From the NCBI RefSeq assembly GCF_006539125.1, contig NZ_BJMK01000013.1:1-51031 (forward strand): a stretch of 51,031 bases of DNA, read 5' to 3'. This document shows positions 35,734 to 48,943 of the stretch, one piece after another; position 1 is the first letter of the stretch, and each line of letters begins with the position of its first letter. Under the pieces are notes generated by a model. The model was not told the origin of the DNA, made no database searches, and saw only the letters and a program-made list of their open reading frames with translations. The DNA comes from Gluconobacter sphaericus NBRC 12467. GTDB taxonomy: Bacteria; Pseudomonadota; Alphaproteobacteria; Acetobacterales; Acetobacteraceae. Both the position numbers and the translations under genes were made by a program.

Positions 35734-36144
35734 TCAGTCTGATGGATTATTATCCTGATAGGCTTTGAGAAGAACCTTTTGCATGGTTGCGTCTGGTGCG
35801 CCCAGAAAGTTCTGTTTAAGCGATCTCTCGTCCTTGAGGCTCAGAAGGCCCCAAGCTGCTGAATGATCATTCGCGAATACGATTTCCAGTTGTTCCGCAG
35901 CACAGTTATGTGGACGGCACATATGGCCCAGAATGTAGGGTTTGCCCCCGAGGTTGAAAGTACTGACGGGTACGGACGTCGCTCGCGCTGTCGTCACCCA
36001 TGATGGAAGGGTTAGCATGGCTTGATAAGCCTGCCTGAACCCGTTTTCGGCCGCCAGCTCAGCTGTTGTCGGTGGTGTCGCCGCCGAGACTGTCCGGAGT
36101 GTCGCAAGTGCGAGAATGACAGGAAGCAGTTTGGTTATCCGCAT
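35734..36144 (-). CDS. ivy: Ivy-like inhibitor of C-type lysozyme
   Basis: 136 residues with a signal peptide (LLPVILALATLRTVSA, cleavage at about 21). The mature domain carries MCRPHNCAAEQLEIVF, the near-exact form of the CKPHDC loop by which Ivy plugs the lysozyme active site; the two cysteines of that loop (disulphide in Ivy) are kept. FRQAYQAMLTLPSW also fits the family's N-terminal helix. Ivy proteins are periplasmic and block host lysozymes or control the cell's own lytic transglycosylases. It lies 11 bp downstream of the nicotinamidase gene, and they are probably co-transcribed. Confidence 0.85.
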   Translation of the reverse strand: MRITKLLPVILALATLRTVSAATPPTTAELAAENGFRQAYQAMLTLPSWVTTARATSVPVSTFNLGGKPYILGHMCRPHNCAAEQLEIVFANDHSAAWGLLSLKDERSLKQNFLGAPDATMQKVLLKAYQDNNPSD

Positions 36145-36155
36145 TGTTCTGACCT

Positions 36156-36728
36156 TCAGAAAGTGTTCAGGCTTTTGAGTAGAACACCCTGTTTTTTAAG
36201 TTTTTTCAGAGTATCTCCAGGGTTTGATGCGATACCCCGGCAGGCTTGTGGAACTACCTCTGTGCGATAGCCGCACTGTACGGCATCCAGCGCAGTGGCC
36301 ATCACGCAGTAATCAAGTGCGAGGCCGCAGATCACGACGTGCTCTATGTCCAGCCCCTTCAATAACCCGTCCAGCCCCGTCGAGGTTGCACGGTCATTAT
36401 CGAGAAACCCCGAATAGCTGTCCCGTTCCTGTAGTACGCCTTTGCGGATGATATGCGTTACCGGCTCTGGCAGGAGCGTTTGCGGGAAATCCGCGCCGTG
36501 AGTACCGGCAACACAGTGAACGGGCCAGAGGCCGCCCTGCGTGCTGAAGGAACAATGCTGAAAAGGATGCCAGTCCTGCGTCGCGATAACTGCCCTGAAC
36601 GGATGTTGGGCAAGCGCATTGGCGGCTTCAAGAATACTGTCTCCGTCCGGAACGGCCAGAGCGCCGCCAGGCAGGAAGTCATTCTGGATATCGACAAGGA
36701 TGAGAGCGGAGCGGCTTAGGTCGGTCAT
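36156..36728 (-). CDS. pncA: Nicotinamidase
   Basis: 190 residues. The catalytic triad is placed: Asp in LVDIQNDFLPGGALAV, Lys in HIIRKGVLQERDSYSGF and Cys in VVICGLALDYCVMATA. The metal site is in TQDWHPFQHCSF. It hydrolyses nicotinamide to nicotinate for NAD salvage. It precedes the Ivy-like gene, and the stop-to-start gap is 11 bp. Confidence 0.93.
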   Translation of the reverse strand: MTDLSRSALILVDIQNDFLPGGALAVPDGDSILEAANALAQHPFRAVIATQDWHPFQHCSFSTQGGLWPVHCVAGTHGADFPQTLLPEPVTHIIRKGVLQERDSYSGFLDNDRATSTGLDGLLKGLDIEHVVICGLALDYCVMATALDAVQCGYRTEVVPQACRGIASNPGDTLKKLKKQGVLLKSLNTF

Positions 36729-36764
36729 GCTACGATCTAAGCAGTCTCCACCTCGGACAGAAAG

Positions 36765-38114
36765 TCAGTTCAGTCGCGTGACCAGCAACTGATTGATTCT
36801 GAAGCCCTCTACGTCAACGACTTCGAAGCGGAAGCCTGAAGATTGCACACTGTCTGCCTTGCGTGCCATGCGACGCAGACGGTTCATGACGAAGCCGCCG
36901 ACCGTGTCGAAGTTCTGGGCATCGTCGAACATTGGAATGTCCAGTTCGCGGATTACGTCGCCGATAGGAGCGGCGCCGTCGATCAGCCAGGATTTATCGT
37001 CACGGCGGACGATCGCCTGCTCTTCAAACGGGCTGACCAGACCATCCATCAGCGCACCCATGATGTCCTTGTAGGTGATAAGGCCGACAACCAGACCGTA
37101 TTCATTAACGATTAGCGCAAAGCCGGCGGAGTGGGCTTCGAACTGGGCCAGGGTTTCCCATAGGTTCAGCGTGTCGGGCAGGGACAGGACATCACGCCGC
37201 ATTTTGAAAATCTGGCTGGCGATGGGGGCCAGACCGGTACTTTTGGGCTGCGGTTCGTCGACGACAGCGACCAGTACGTCTTCGGCGCGGATGGAGCCGA
37301 TGACCTTGTCCAGGCCGCCGTCGCAGAGCGGATAGCGGGAGTAGGGACGCACCCGGACTTTGTCGCGCTGGCTTTCCGGGCTTTCCTGAACGTCGAGGAA
37401 TACGATTTCATCGCGCGGAGTCATTGCTGACGTCACGGCGCGGTCCTGAAGACCCAGAACGTTCTGGATCATCTGGTGTTCTTCTTCCAAAAGGACACCA
37501 GAGGCTGTTCCTGCCGCGAGAATGGCTCGCAGGTCTTCAGGCGTCACGGGCTCTACGGTGGCCGCGGCCGGGATCTTGAGGAGCTTGAGCAGCCAGTCGG
37601 AAATTTTCGAGAAGACCAGAACCGCCGGATAGAGAACCTTGAGGGCGACGGCGGGGAACCAGCCGACCTTGAGCGCAATCCGGTCTGGTGCGTTCATCGC
37701 GATTCGCTTGGGAAGCAGATCGGCGAACAGGACGAACAGGCCGGTGATCAGGATGAACGAGCAGGCGGAGCCGAGCTTGCTTGCGAGTGACGGGCCTGCG
37801 CCCAGAGCCCGAAAGCCTTCCGCAATAGGGTCGCTCAGCATGGATTCGCTGATGATGCCGCCCAGAACCCCCACGGCATTGAGGCAGATCTGAAGGACCG
37901 TGATGACCTGACCGCTATTGCGGCGCAGCTTCAGGAACGCAGTGGCCCTTGGGTCGCCCGCTTCCGCCCGTGAACGCAGTCGTACGTCGCGTGCGGCGGC
38001 AAAGGAGATTTCGGACAGCGAGATCAGCACGGAGACGCCAATCAGTGCGACCGTGGCGACAAGGCCCAGCAGGAGAAGAATGATCTGGTGCTGGGAGGAA
38101 GGGGAGACTGACAT
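36765..38114 (-). CDS. CBS-domain membrane protein (HlyC/CorC or CNNM family)
   Basis: 449 residues. The N-terminal DUF21 transmembrane domain (ISLSEISFAAARDVRLRSRAEAGDPRA, an AR.vRL..lae.G motif) is followed by the paired CBS region (MTPRDEIVFLDVQ, then VDEPQPKSTGL..) and the C-terminal transporter-associated CorC_HlyC domain (LIDGAAPIGDVIRELDIP). Named hemolysin in databases, family members are more likely magnesium/cobalt efflux proteins. It is not linked to neighbouring genes in an operon. Confidence 0.9.
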   Translation of the reverse strand: MSVSPSSQHQIILLLLGLVATVALIGVSVLISLSEISFAAARDVRLRSRAEAGDPRATAFLKLRRNSGQVITVLQICLNAVGVLGGIISESMLSDPIAEGFRALGAGPSLASKLGSACSFILITGLFVLFADLLPKRIAMNAPDRIALKVGWFPAVALKVLYPAVLVFSKISDWLLKLLKIPAAATVEPVTPEDLRAILAAGTASGVLLEEEHQMIQNVLGLQDRAVTSAMTPRDEIVFLDVQESPESQRDKVRVRPYSRYPLCDGGLDKVIGSIRAEDVLVAVVDEPQPKSTGLAPIASQIFKMRRDVLSLPDTLNLWETLAQFEAHSAGFALIVNEYGLVVGLITYKDIMGALMDGLVSPFEEQAIVRRDDKSWLIDGAAPIGDVIRELDIPMFDDAQNFDTVGGFVMNRLRRMARKADSVQSSGFRFEVVDVEGFRINQLLVTRLN

Positions 38115-38184
38115 GCGGAAGGCGTTATACCCTGAAAAAATGGGATGTTACCAACTTTCTCACGGTTCCGGTTTTGCAGTTCTG

Positions 38185-41954
<3,770 letters not shown>

Positions 41955-41999
41955 GACAGCAGTGTTGGGAACATGTCGTCCCGTTTCAAAGGGACGATG

Positions 42000-42899
42000 T
42001 CAGAAGACGCTGTGCCACATGCGGGAGAAGAAACCACGATGGCTCTGCTGTCCGGGATGGATGAGCGGTTTTTTAAGATCGCTCTTGAGCAGGTGGGTTT
42101 CCCGAAGATCATTATAGGCATAACGATACCACTGGCTGTCGGGATAGTTATAGCCCAGAACGGCGGCGGTCTGATGCGCTTGGTCTTTCAGGCCGAGGGC
42201 CAGATAGACCTCCACGAGACGCTCGAGCGCTTCGGCAACATGGTTGGTCGTCTGGTAGTCCTGCACGACGCGCTGGTAGCGGGTCATGGCGGCTTCATAG
42301 TTGCGCTGCTGCTGGTACCAGCGGCCGACTAGCATTTCCTTGCCAGCCAGATGGTCGCGGCATAGATCGATCTTCAACTGGGCGTCGCGGGCGTAGGAGG
42401 TCTGCGGGAAGCGGGTGATGACTTCTTCCAGCGCATCGAGGGCTTCAACGGTGCCCTGCTGGTCACGTTCGACGTTTGCGATCTGCTCGTAATAGCAAAG
42501 CGCACGCAGATAGAAGGCGTAAGCCGCGTCCGGGCTGGTCGGGTGCAGCTGGAGGTAACGTTCAAGCTGCTGGACCGAAAGCGCGTATTCACCCTGAAGG
42601 TAGTAGGCATATCCTTCCATTAGCTCGGCGTTACCTGTGAAACCGGAATAGGGGTAGGTCTGCTGCAGCAGTTCGAATTCGCCGCCAGCCAGCTCGTAAT
42701 GCCCTGTGTGCAGGGCATCGATCCCGTAATTATACAGGGTTTCGGCATCGGCCGTTTTGGGAATCGCGGGCTTTTCATGCTGGTGCGAGAACAGCGAACA
42801 GCCGGAAAGCAGTAGAAACCCGCTGACAGCCGCAGCCCTCAGCATGAAACCACTATGAGTGACCGATGCTTCAAAATGACGCTGAGTGCTGCTTGTCAT
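42000..42899 (-). CDS. bamD: Outer-membrane assembly lipoprotein BamD
   Basis: 299 residues from the ATG at 42899, preceded by GGGAAGAG; a longer frame starts at 42962 but lacks a ribosome-binding site. The lipobox LLSGC at about residue 34 (GFLLLSGCSLF) is followed by five TPR units (AETLYNYGIDALHTGHYELAGGEFE, ELMEGYAYYLQGEYALSVQQLERYLQLHP and others). BamD is the essential partner of BamA in inserting beta-barrel proteins. It lies between lpxC and recN. Confidence 0.93.
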   Translation of the reverse strand: MTSSTQRHFEASVTHSGFMLRAAAVSGFLLLSGCSLFSHQHEKPAIPKTADAETLYNYGIDALHTGHYELAGGEFELLQQTYPYSGFTGNAELMEGYAYYLQGEYALSVQQLERYLQLHPTSPDAAYAFYLRALCYYEQIANVERDQQGTVEALDALEEVITRFPQTSYARDAQLKIDLCRDHLAGKEMLVGRWYQQQRNYEAAMTRYQRVVQDYQTTNHVAEALERLVEVYLALGLKDQAHQTAAVLGYNYPDSQWYRYAYNDLRETHLLKSDLKKPLIHPGQQSHRGFFSRMWHSVF

Positions 42900-42967
42900 A
42901 CCTGCTCTTCCCGTGGAATTTCGTCTTATATCACGGGAATGCTCTGACGAAAGACCTGCCATGTGTC

Positions 42968-43999
42968 TCAGGCAGCAACGCGCGCGCGCAGAGCTTTGGT
43001 AACGGCTCGCGACGAGCTCGTGGGGACGAAACGCCAGTTGGATGCATCGGAAAAAACCGCACGCAGAAGCTTGTTATTGAGTGTGTGACCGGATTTGTGA
43101 CCAATAAATCCGGCCTGCATCCGGTAGCCGGCGCAATAAAGATCGCCAATCGCATCAAGTAGTTTGTGGCGAGCGAACTCGCGCTCGATTTTTAGGCCTG
43201 CGGGATTGAGGATATTTTCTCCGTCCACGACGACAGCCGTGTCCAGAGAGCCACCGCGCGCTAGTCCGATACTTTGCAGATACTCAATGTCCTTACGGTT
43301 GACGAAGGTGCGGCAGAACGCAAGTTCTTCCATGAAGCGACGTTCATCAAGCTGGATGGCGTAACGCTGGTTTCCGATGGCCTGAGCCGGGAAGCTCAGT
43401 GAAATGGCAAGGGAAAGTCCCCGCTGGGCGGGGCGTAGTTCGGCGAAGGCGCCGTTCTCGTCTTCGACCCGGACGTTACGTAGAATCTCGATGACCTGCC
43501 GGGGCGTGTCTAGCGTTTTACGGCCTGCGCAGCGGATCAGGAAGGCAAAGGCATCCGAAGCGCCATCGAGAACGGGCAGTTCGGGGCCATTGACCGCTAC
43601 GAGGATATTGTCGATTTCGCAGGCGTTGAGAGCCGCCATGAGATGCTCGATTGTGGCAACACGCAAGGACGGATCCGTGGGGCACCCGACAACGGTTGAA
43701 AGGCGGGTATCAAGGATATGGTCGTAGAGCGCGGGAAAAGAGGGGGAGCCCTCAATGTCCGAACGCTGGAACCTGATGCCGGTATCCGCTGGGGCGGGGG
43801 AGAGAAGTAGATCGACGGTTACGCCACTGTGCAGGGCGATGCCCTGACAGTGAATGGGGTTGGCAAGGGTTGTCTGCAGGTTTTTCGATCTGCCGCGCTC
43901 GGAGCGGGAAGGCGTTACATCAAGGGCAGAGACTGTTTCCTTCTGTCCTACCTCAACGCCTTTCGCTGCGCTGCCGCCATGTGTTGGCGTAACCTGCAT
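42968..43999 (-). CDS. lpxC: UDP-3-O-acyl-N-acetylglucosamine deacetylase
   Basis: 343 residues, longer than the typical 305, with about 40 extra N-terminal residues. The zinc site is visible: THE-type ATIEHLMAALNACEID and FARHKLLDAIGDLYCAG, plus the catalytic histidine in IGHKSGHTLNNKLL. It catalyses the first committed step of lipid A synthesis. It sits between ftsZ and bamD. The start used is the first ATG; the N-terminal extension contains no clear domain, and the later ATG codons would cut into the first fold. Confidence 0.94.
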   Translation of the reverse strand: MQVTPTHGGSAAKGVEVGQKETVSALDVTPSRSERGRSKNLQTTLANPIHCQGIALHSGVTVDLLLSPAPADTGIRFQRSDIEGSPSFPALYDHILDTRLSTVVGCPTDPSLRVATIEHLMAALNACEIDNILVAVNGPELPVLDGASDAFAFLIRCAGRKTLDTPRQVIEILRNVRVEDENGAFAELRPAQRGLSLAISLSFPAQAIGNQRYAIQLDERRFMEELAFCRTFVNRKDIEYLQSIGLARGGSLDTAVVVDGENILNPAGLKIEREFARHKLLDAIGDLYCAGYRMQAGFIGHKSGHTLNNKLLRAVFSDASNWRFVPTSSSRAVTKALRARVAA

Positions 44000-44115
44000 A
44001 AAGCCTCCGAAAAATTTGATTCCGGGGACTAGAAAACAGATACAGGGCGTCAGTTCCAGTCAACGATTGTTGCGGGATATTTCCCCCTCATGGTGCGCAT
44101 GAGGGGGAAAGGAGA

Positions 44116-45645
44116 TCAGCGGCGCAGGTAGGTCGGAATATCCAGGTTGGAATCGTCGGCGTTGCTGGGAGGATGTTCCTGCTGATGGGGTGCCTGCTGG
44201 GCATATCCGTCGCGGGTGCTGGGCTCAGTCCGCTGGGTGGTCTGCTGTGTCTGCTGCGGTTGGGGCGGACGGCTGCGGAAGGCGCCTGTGACCATGCCGA
44301 ACAGGCTCCGTGGCGCTTCGGGCTGCGGCGGCGGGGCATGGCGGGACGGATCGGAGAACAGGCCGGCCCGGGGAGAAGGCTGATGGCTGTTCTCCTGACG
44401 AGGAGGCTGGGTTTCAGGGGCTGTGGGCTGGGTCGCCGGAGCTTCCTGCTGAGGTGGCGGGGCTGTGTTCTGAGCTGGCGACTGGGAATCAATCGCGAAA
44501 TTCGGGCGCGGGGGGCCACCTGCATAGGTCGAACCAGGCTGGAACGAGGAGGCTGCCGTACGGGGGCCGGTGCTTTCGCGCGGAGCCGTCGCTCCGGCGT
44601 TCACCTGCGGCGCAGCGGCCTGAATGGTTTCTGCGCTCGGAGCTGAAGGGTCCTGACGCGGCTGTGTGTCGATGCCGGTTGCAACGACGGACACGCGGAC
44701 ACGACCGTTCAGCTTTTCGTCGATCAGTGCGCCGAAGATGATGTTGGCATCATCGGCCACTTCCTCGCGGATGCGGTCCGCAGCAGCGTTGACTTCGTAC
44801 AGCGTCAGGTCTTCGCCGCCGGTGATGTTGATGAGCAGACCACGTGCACCTGCCATGGAAGCGTCTTCCAGCAGCGGGTTGGAAATCGCGCGCTCGGCTG
44901 CGAGCACGGCACGATCTTCCGCATCTTCTTCGCTCGAGGCTTCGCCTGTCCCCATCATGGCTTTTCCCATCTCTTCCATCACGGCTTTGACGTCCGCGAA
45001 ATCGAGATTGATGAGGCCTGGGGAGACCATGAGGTCCGTAATGCCCCGAACGCCCATGTTCAGGACATTGTCCGCCATACGGAAGGCTTCGCGGAACGTC
45101 GTGTTCTGTGTTGCCGAATTGAACAGGTTCTGGTTCGGGATCACGATTAGCGTATCGACGTGCTTCTGCAGCTCGGCAATACCGTTTTCTGCAGCAGTCG
45201 TGCGACGGCGGCCTTCAAAATTAAAGGGCTTGGAAACAACGCCAACCGTCAGGACGCCGCGCTCACGCGCCATGCGCGCGATAACCGGAGCTGCACCCGT
45301 ACCCGTGCCGCCGCCCATGCCAGCCGTGATGAAGACCAGATTCGCTCCTTCGAGCTGACGGTCGATTTCCTGAGCCGCTTCTTCAGCAGCTTCGCGACCG
45401 ATTTCCGGTTTTGCGCCTGCACCCAGACCGCGCGTCAGATGCGGGCCAAGCTGGACGCGTCGTTCGGCCTTGGAGTGGGCGAGCTGCTGGGCGTCAGTGT
45501 TGGCAACGACAAATTCCACGCCCTTGAGTTCAGACGCGATCATGTTGTCGACGGCATTCGTGCCGCCGCCGCCGACACCGATCACGGTAATCCGTGGCGC
45601 CAGCTCAACGTGGGAATTGGGAGTAGGAGTAAGGTTCAGCGTCAT
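44116..45645 (-). CDS. ftsZ: Cell division GTPase FtsZ
   Basis: 509 residues against about 383 in E. coli. The tubulin-fold GTPase has [16 protein letters not shown] at the N-terminus, the signature [20 protein letters not shown], the T7 loop [11 protein letters not shown] and the C-terminal GTPase-activating domain. A long disordered linker (about 330-495) rich in Pro, Gln, Ala and Thr follows. The C-terminal peptide LDIPTYLRR ends at the stop with no further residues. It binds FtsA, ZipA-like or MinC proteins. FtsZ forms the ring that recruits the divisome. Confidence 0.97.
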   Translation of the reverse strand: MTLNLTPTPNSHVELAPRITVIGVGGGGTNAVDNMIASELKGVEFVVANTDAQQLAHSKAERRVQLGPHLTRGLGAGAKPEIGREAAEEAAQEIDRQLEGANLVFITAGMGGGTGTGAAPVIARMARERGVLTVGVVSKPFNFEGRRRTTAAENGIAELQKHVDTLIVIPNQNLFNSATQNTTFREAFRMADNVLNMGVRGITDLMVSPGLINLDFADVKAVMEEMGKAMMGTGEASSEEDAEDRAVLAAERAISNPLLEDASMAGARGLLINITGGEDLTLYEVNAAADRIREEVADDANIIFGALIDEKLNGRVRVSVVATGIDTQPRQDPSAPSAETIQAAAPQVNAGATAPRESTGPRTAASSFQPGSTYAGGPPRPNFAIDSQSPAQNTAPPPQQEAPATQPTAPETQPPRQENSHQPSPRAGLFSDPSRHAPPPQPEAPRSLFGMVTGAFRSRPPQPQQTQQTTQRTEPSTRDGYAQQAPHQQEHPPSNADDSNLDIPTYLRR

Positions 45646-45702
45646 GATCTGGTCCGGAACTTCATGAAAGCGACAGGTGTGGGCGTTGTGATCTGTAGTA
45701 GA

Positions 45703-47100
45703 CTACACATTGTTGCGTATGAAGCCTACGAGACGTTTAACAAGTCCGCGAGGTTTGGGTTCCGGAACGGAAATATCTCCGAAATCCCGATCCGCACCCG
45801 CTGCCCAGGCCAGAAGCCCCGCAGCGGTTGAAAATCCTGCCGAAGCCGCGGCTGTCTCGGGCAGGCCGTAAATGTTCTGGGGTTTTCCCATTCGGACAGG
45901 TCGGCCCAGAATACGCGTTGCGACGGGCACGATTCCCTCAAGAAGCGATGCGCCACCTGTCAGCACGACCCGACCATTGGCTAGTCGACCCAGTCCCGCA
46001 TTATCGAGCGATTGCCGCACGAGTTCGAGCGTCTCCTCAATCCGGGGTTGGATAACGGAAATGACTTTGGAGCGCTGAAGGCGGACCAGGCGGTCGCTGT
46101 TTTCACCGATCAGCGGCACCGACAGGATTTCGCGCTGGTCGTCCGAACCCATCTGGGCGGCACCATACATCGTCTTGAGGCGTTCAGCTGTTTCCAGAGA
46201 CGTCGAGAGCACACCGGCAATGTCTCGCGTGACATGCAGGCCGCCGACGCGGATCTGGGCTGTGTGGAGCAGTTTGCCTTCACAGAAAACGGCCAGAGAC
46301 GTGGTGCCGCCCCCCATCTCCACGACGGTCACGCCCAGTTCGCGCTCTTCGGCGGCCAGGACTGAAACGCCAGAGGCAAAGGGGCTCGCGACCAACCCGT
46401 CCAGCTTCAGTTCGGCGTGTTGCAGGACTGCATCCAGAGTGCGCAAGGCGCTGGAATTCATGTCTACGACATGCATCCGGGTGGCCAGTTCTTCGCACTG
46501 ATGTCCGATCGGGTCCGCGATTCCGGGGATAGAATCCACAACATATCCGATGGGAAGCGTATGGATGACTTCGCGGCCTTCCATCCAGGCACGGGCCTGT
46601 CCTTCAGCTATCAGGCGCTGCACGTCACCGGCAGTGACTTCGCGGCCGCCGATGGGAATCTGTGCGTCAACCAGACGGCTCAGCGGGCGGCCGCAGGACA
46701 GGTTGACGACGAGTGAGTCCATGCGCCGCTCTGCAGCTTCCTCGGCCTGTCCGACCGTGGCCCGGATCGCGGCTTCGGCCTCGCGTATATCAACGATGGA
46801 ACCTGAACGGATGCCGTGGGAACGGCGCCATCCATGACCCAGAACCTGAATGGAGCCATCCGGCTCGCCCTTGCCGATCAGGCAGGTCATTTTCGTCGTG
46901 CCGATGTCCAGCGCGCCGAAGATGCCCGGACGCCAGCTGACGTTTCGCTGGGTGTCCTCGGGAGGAAGTAGAAGGATGTCACGCGGGACGCGGTTGACGC
47001 TGACGTCACGTTCGCCGCCGACGGGAATGAGGGACCGGCCCCTCAGACCGCCCCGGCGCCGGAATGCCGGAAGATCTGACATGGAGTTGTGGTCGTTCAT
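45703..47100 (-). CDS. ftsA: Cell division protein FtsA
   Basis: 465 residues. The actin-like fold starts with FGALDIGTTKMTCLIGKGEPDGSIQVLGHG (phosphate 1), followed by the SHS2 1C domain, and later VVEMGGGTTSLAVFCEG (phosphate 2) and VLTGGASLLEGI. The C-terminal RGLVKRLVGFIRNNV is a basic amphipathic membrane-binding helix. FtsA tethers FtsZ to the membrane. It starts at the ATG of an ATGA overlap with ftsQ; about 45 N-terminal residues precede the fold. Confidence 0.95.
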   Translation of the reverse strand: MNDHNSMSDLPAFRRRGGLRGRSLIPVGGERDVSVNRVPRDILLLPPEDTQRNVSWRPGIFGALDIGTTKMTCLIGKGEPDGSIQVLGHGWRRSHGIRSGSIVDIREAEAAIRATVGQAEEAAERRMDSLVVNLSCGRPLSRLVDAQIPIGGREVTAGDVQRLIAEGQARAWMEGREVIHTLPIGYVVDSIPGIADPIGHQCEELATRMHVVDMNSSALRTLDAVLQHAELKLDGLVASPFASGVSVLAAEERELGVTVVEMGGGTTSLAVFCEGKLLHTAQIRVGGLHVTRDIAGVLSTSLETAERLKTMYGAAQMGSDDQREILSVPLIGENSDRLVRLQRSKVISVIQPRIEETLELVRQSLDNAGLGRLANGRVVLTGGASLLEGIVPVATRILGRPVRMGKPQNIYGLPETAAASAGFSTAAGLLAWAAGADRDFGDISVPEPKPRGLVKRLVGFIRNNV

Positions 47101-48032
47101 GGCTGCTTCGTGCTGTCTGCTGGTGGTGTCGGTGAGGATGGGTCAGGCTTTGTGTCATCCGGAGGTGGAGCCGCCTGAGGCGGCTGGTGGACAACCATCC
47201 GGTCCGGAAGACGCAGGTCGATCGACTGGACCGGCCTCTCCAGTAGGCGCATGCTCTGCTGATAGTGGGCAAGACGGGTGAACGCCGCGGCTTCCTCGCC
47301 CTCAGGCAGCATTACGGTCGTGCCGTCCTTGAGCGTGGCATTCCAGCGCCGGTTGCCCACGCGGATCAGGGCCGTGACCTGGCTTTTGACCAGAGGTTCC
47401 TTGTTCAGAGCATCAATCACGCTTGCGGCCGCCGTATTCGCACCTTCACCCACTACGAGGGGTAGTTGCAGAAAAGCCTGTGCATTTTTTCCTGTCAGGC
47501 CCTGATCGGAGACTTCTTCTCCTGCCCGGTTGATGAGCATGAAATGTCCACGGTCTTGCCAGACGGCGATCGGCGTGCGCTCCACCAGTGTGATGATGAT
47601 GGTATCCGGCATGTGCCGTTCGACCGTTGCGTGGTCTATGAAGGGCAACTCATCCAGCCGTTGCCGCGCGGCCTCAACGGAAAATCCGAAAATGGGACGA
47701 CCGACGGATGTGCCCAGCGCTTCCTGGATCGAGGCTTCGCTGGTCATGCCGCGACCGTTGATGACGATATGGCGGATGGGCAGCGGCTCCATTTCGACCA
47801 GCCGAGCCCTAAGCGGGGCGAAGCGCTCTTCGGAGGCTGCGTCATACAGAAGGCGAATGCCCGCCCCGGCAATTCCCATCACAACCAGAAATACGATCGC
47901 AGGCCGGACGAGCCGCCGCTGCCGGCGCCAGAATAGCTTTGCCCGTGACGGACGGCCTTCCTGAGGCGGCAGGACCCCGGAAAAACGCTCCCGGACAAAA
48001 TCGTCTCTCTGAAAGGACGGATCCTCCCGCAT
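47097..48032 (-). CDS. ftsQ: Cell division protein FtsQ
   Basis: 311 residues. A cytoplasmic tail, one transmembrane helix (about 50-68, VRPAIVFLVVMGIAGAGIRLLY), the POTRA domain (IRHIVINGRGMTSEASIQEALG) and the FtsQ/DivIB beta domain (LPFIDHATVERHMPDTIIITLVERTPIAVWQ). A Pro-rich tail (PPQAAPPPDDTKPDPSSPTPPA) follows. It scaffolds FtsBL and FtsWI. The start overlaps the ddl stop by 1 bp. Confidence 0.95.
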   Translation of the reverse strand: MREDPSFQRDDFVRERFSGVLPPQEGRPSRAKLFWRRQRRLVRPAIVFLVVMGIAGAGIRLLYDAASEERFAPLRARLVEMEPLPIRHIVINGRGMTSEASIQEALGTSVGRPIFGFSVEAARQRLDELPFIDHATVERHMPDTIIITLVERTPIAVWQDRGHFMLINRAGEEVSDQGLTGKNAQAFLQLPLVVGEGANTAAASVIDALNKEPLVKSQVTALIRVGNRRWNATLKDGTTVMLPEGEEAAAFTRLAHYQQSMRLLERPVQSIDLRLPDRMVVHQPPQAAPPPDDTKPDPSSPTPPADSTKQP

Positions 48033-48943
48033 TAGCGCGCCAGTGCCTCCCGGACCATCCAGTCACATAGTTCCGGATAGGAAATCCCGCAATAGGCGGC
48101 TTGTTCTGGCAACAGGGATGTTGGTGTCATGCCAGGCTGTGTGTTGACCTCAAGGATGACCAGCGTGTCGGTGTCCTCGTCATAACGAAAATCCGTGCGG
48201 CTGGCTCCCTGGCAGCCCAGTGTCTGGTGAGCGCGCAGAGCGTAATCAAGGGCCCGGTCTGTTACCGCCTGTGGAAGTTTCGCAGGGACCACGTGACGCG
48301 AGCCGCCAGCCTTGTATTTGGCCTCGAAATCATAAAATGCAGCTGTTTCGCTGGGCAGGATGTCCGTGACGGCCAGAGCGCGGTCTCCCATGACGCCTGC
48401 GGTCAGCTCGCGGCCGGGAATGAAGCTCTCGACCAGTGCCTCTTTTCCGAAGCGCCAGGTCCGCGCGATTTCGGTGCGACGGTTGTCTCCCGTCCGCACG
48501 ATTTCGACACCGACGGAGGAGCCTTCGGCGACCGGCTTAATGACGTAAGGTGCGGGGAGAGGATCGGCTTCCGCTAGGTCTTCAACCGTCACGACACGCC
48601 CCTGTGCGACGGGTAGACCAGCGGCAGCAAGCAGGATACGGGTTGCGCCCTTGTCCATTGCCACCGCTGAAGCTCGTATGCCGGAATGAGTATAAGGTAG
48701 ACCGAGCCATTCCAGAACGCCCTGAATGGCACCGTCTTCGCCACGGGGGCCGTGCAGGGCGTTGAAAACGACGTCCGGTGCGGCGGCTTTCAGGCTGGCG
48801 ATGGTCGTTGCGATATCCGGTCCGACATCGATCGGGGTGACGTCATGTCCCTTTTCGCGTAGAGCCTCGATCGCGGCCTTGCCGCTGATGAGACTGACAG
48901 GCCGCTCACTGGATGTTCCCCCCAACAGGACTGCGACCTTCAT
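48032..48943 (-). CDS. ddl: D-alanine-D-alanine ligase
   Basis: 303 residues from the ATG at 48943 ([29 protein letters not shown]); a longer frame to 49141 lies inside murB and is not used. ATP-grasp motifs: NALHGPRGEDGAIQGVLEWLGLPYTHSG, YVIKPVAEGSSVGVEIV, GYRFD-like FRYDEDTDTLVILEVNTQPGMTPTSLLPEQA. It makes the D-Ala-D-Ala dipeptide for MurF. It overlaps murB by 4 bp. Confidence 0.96.
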   Translation of the reverse strand: MKVAVLLGGTSSERPVSLISGKAAIEALREKGHDVTPIDVGPDIATTIASLKAAAPDVVFNALHGPRGEDGAIQGVLEWLGLPYTHSGIRASAVAMDKGATRILLAAAGLPVAQGRVVTVEDLAEADPLPAPYVIKPVAEGSSVGVEIVRTGDNRRTEIARTWRFGKEALVESFIPGRELTAGVMGDRALAVTDILPSETAAFYDFEAKYKAGGSRHVVPAKLPQAVTDRALDYALRAHQTLGCQGASRTDFRYDEDTDTLVILEVNTQPGMTPTSLLPEQAAYCGISYPELCDWMVREALAR

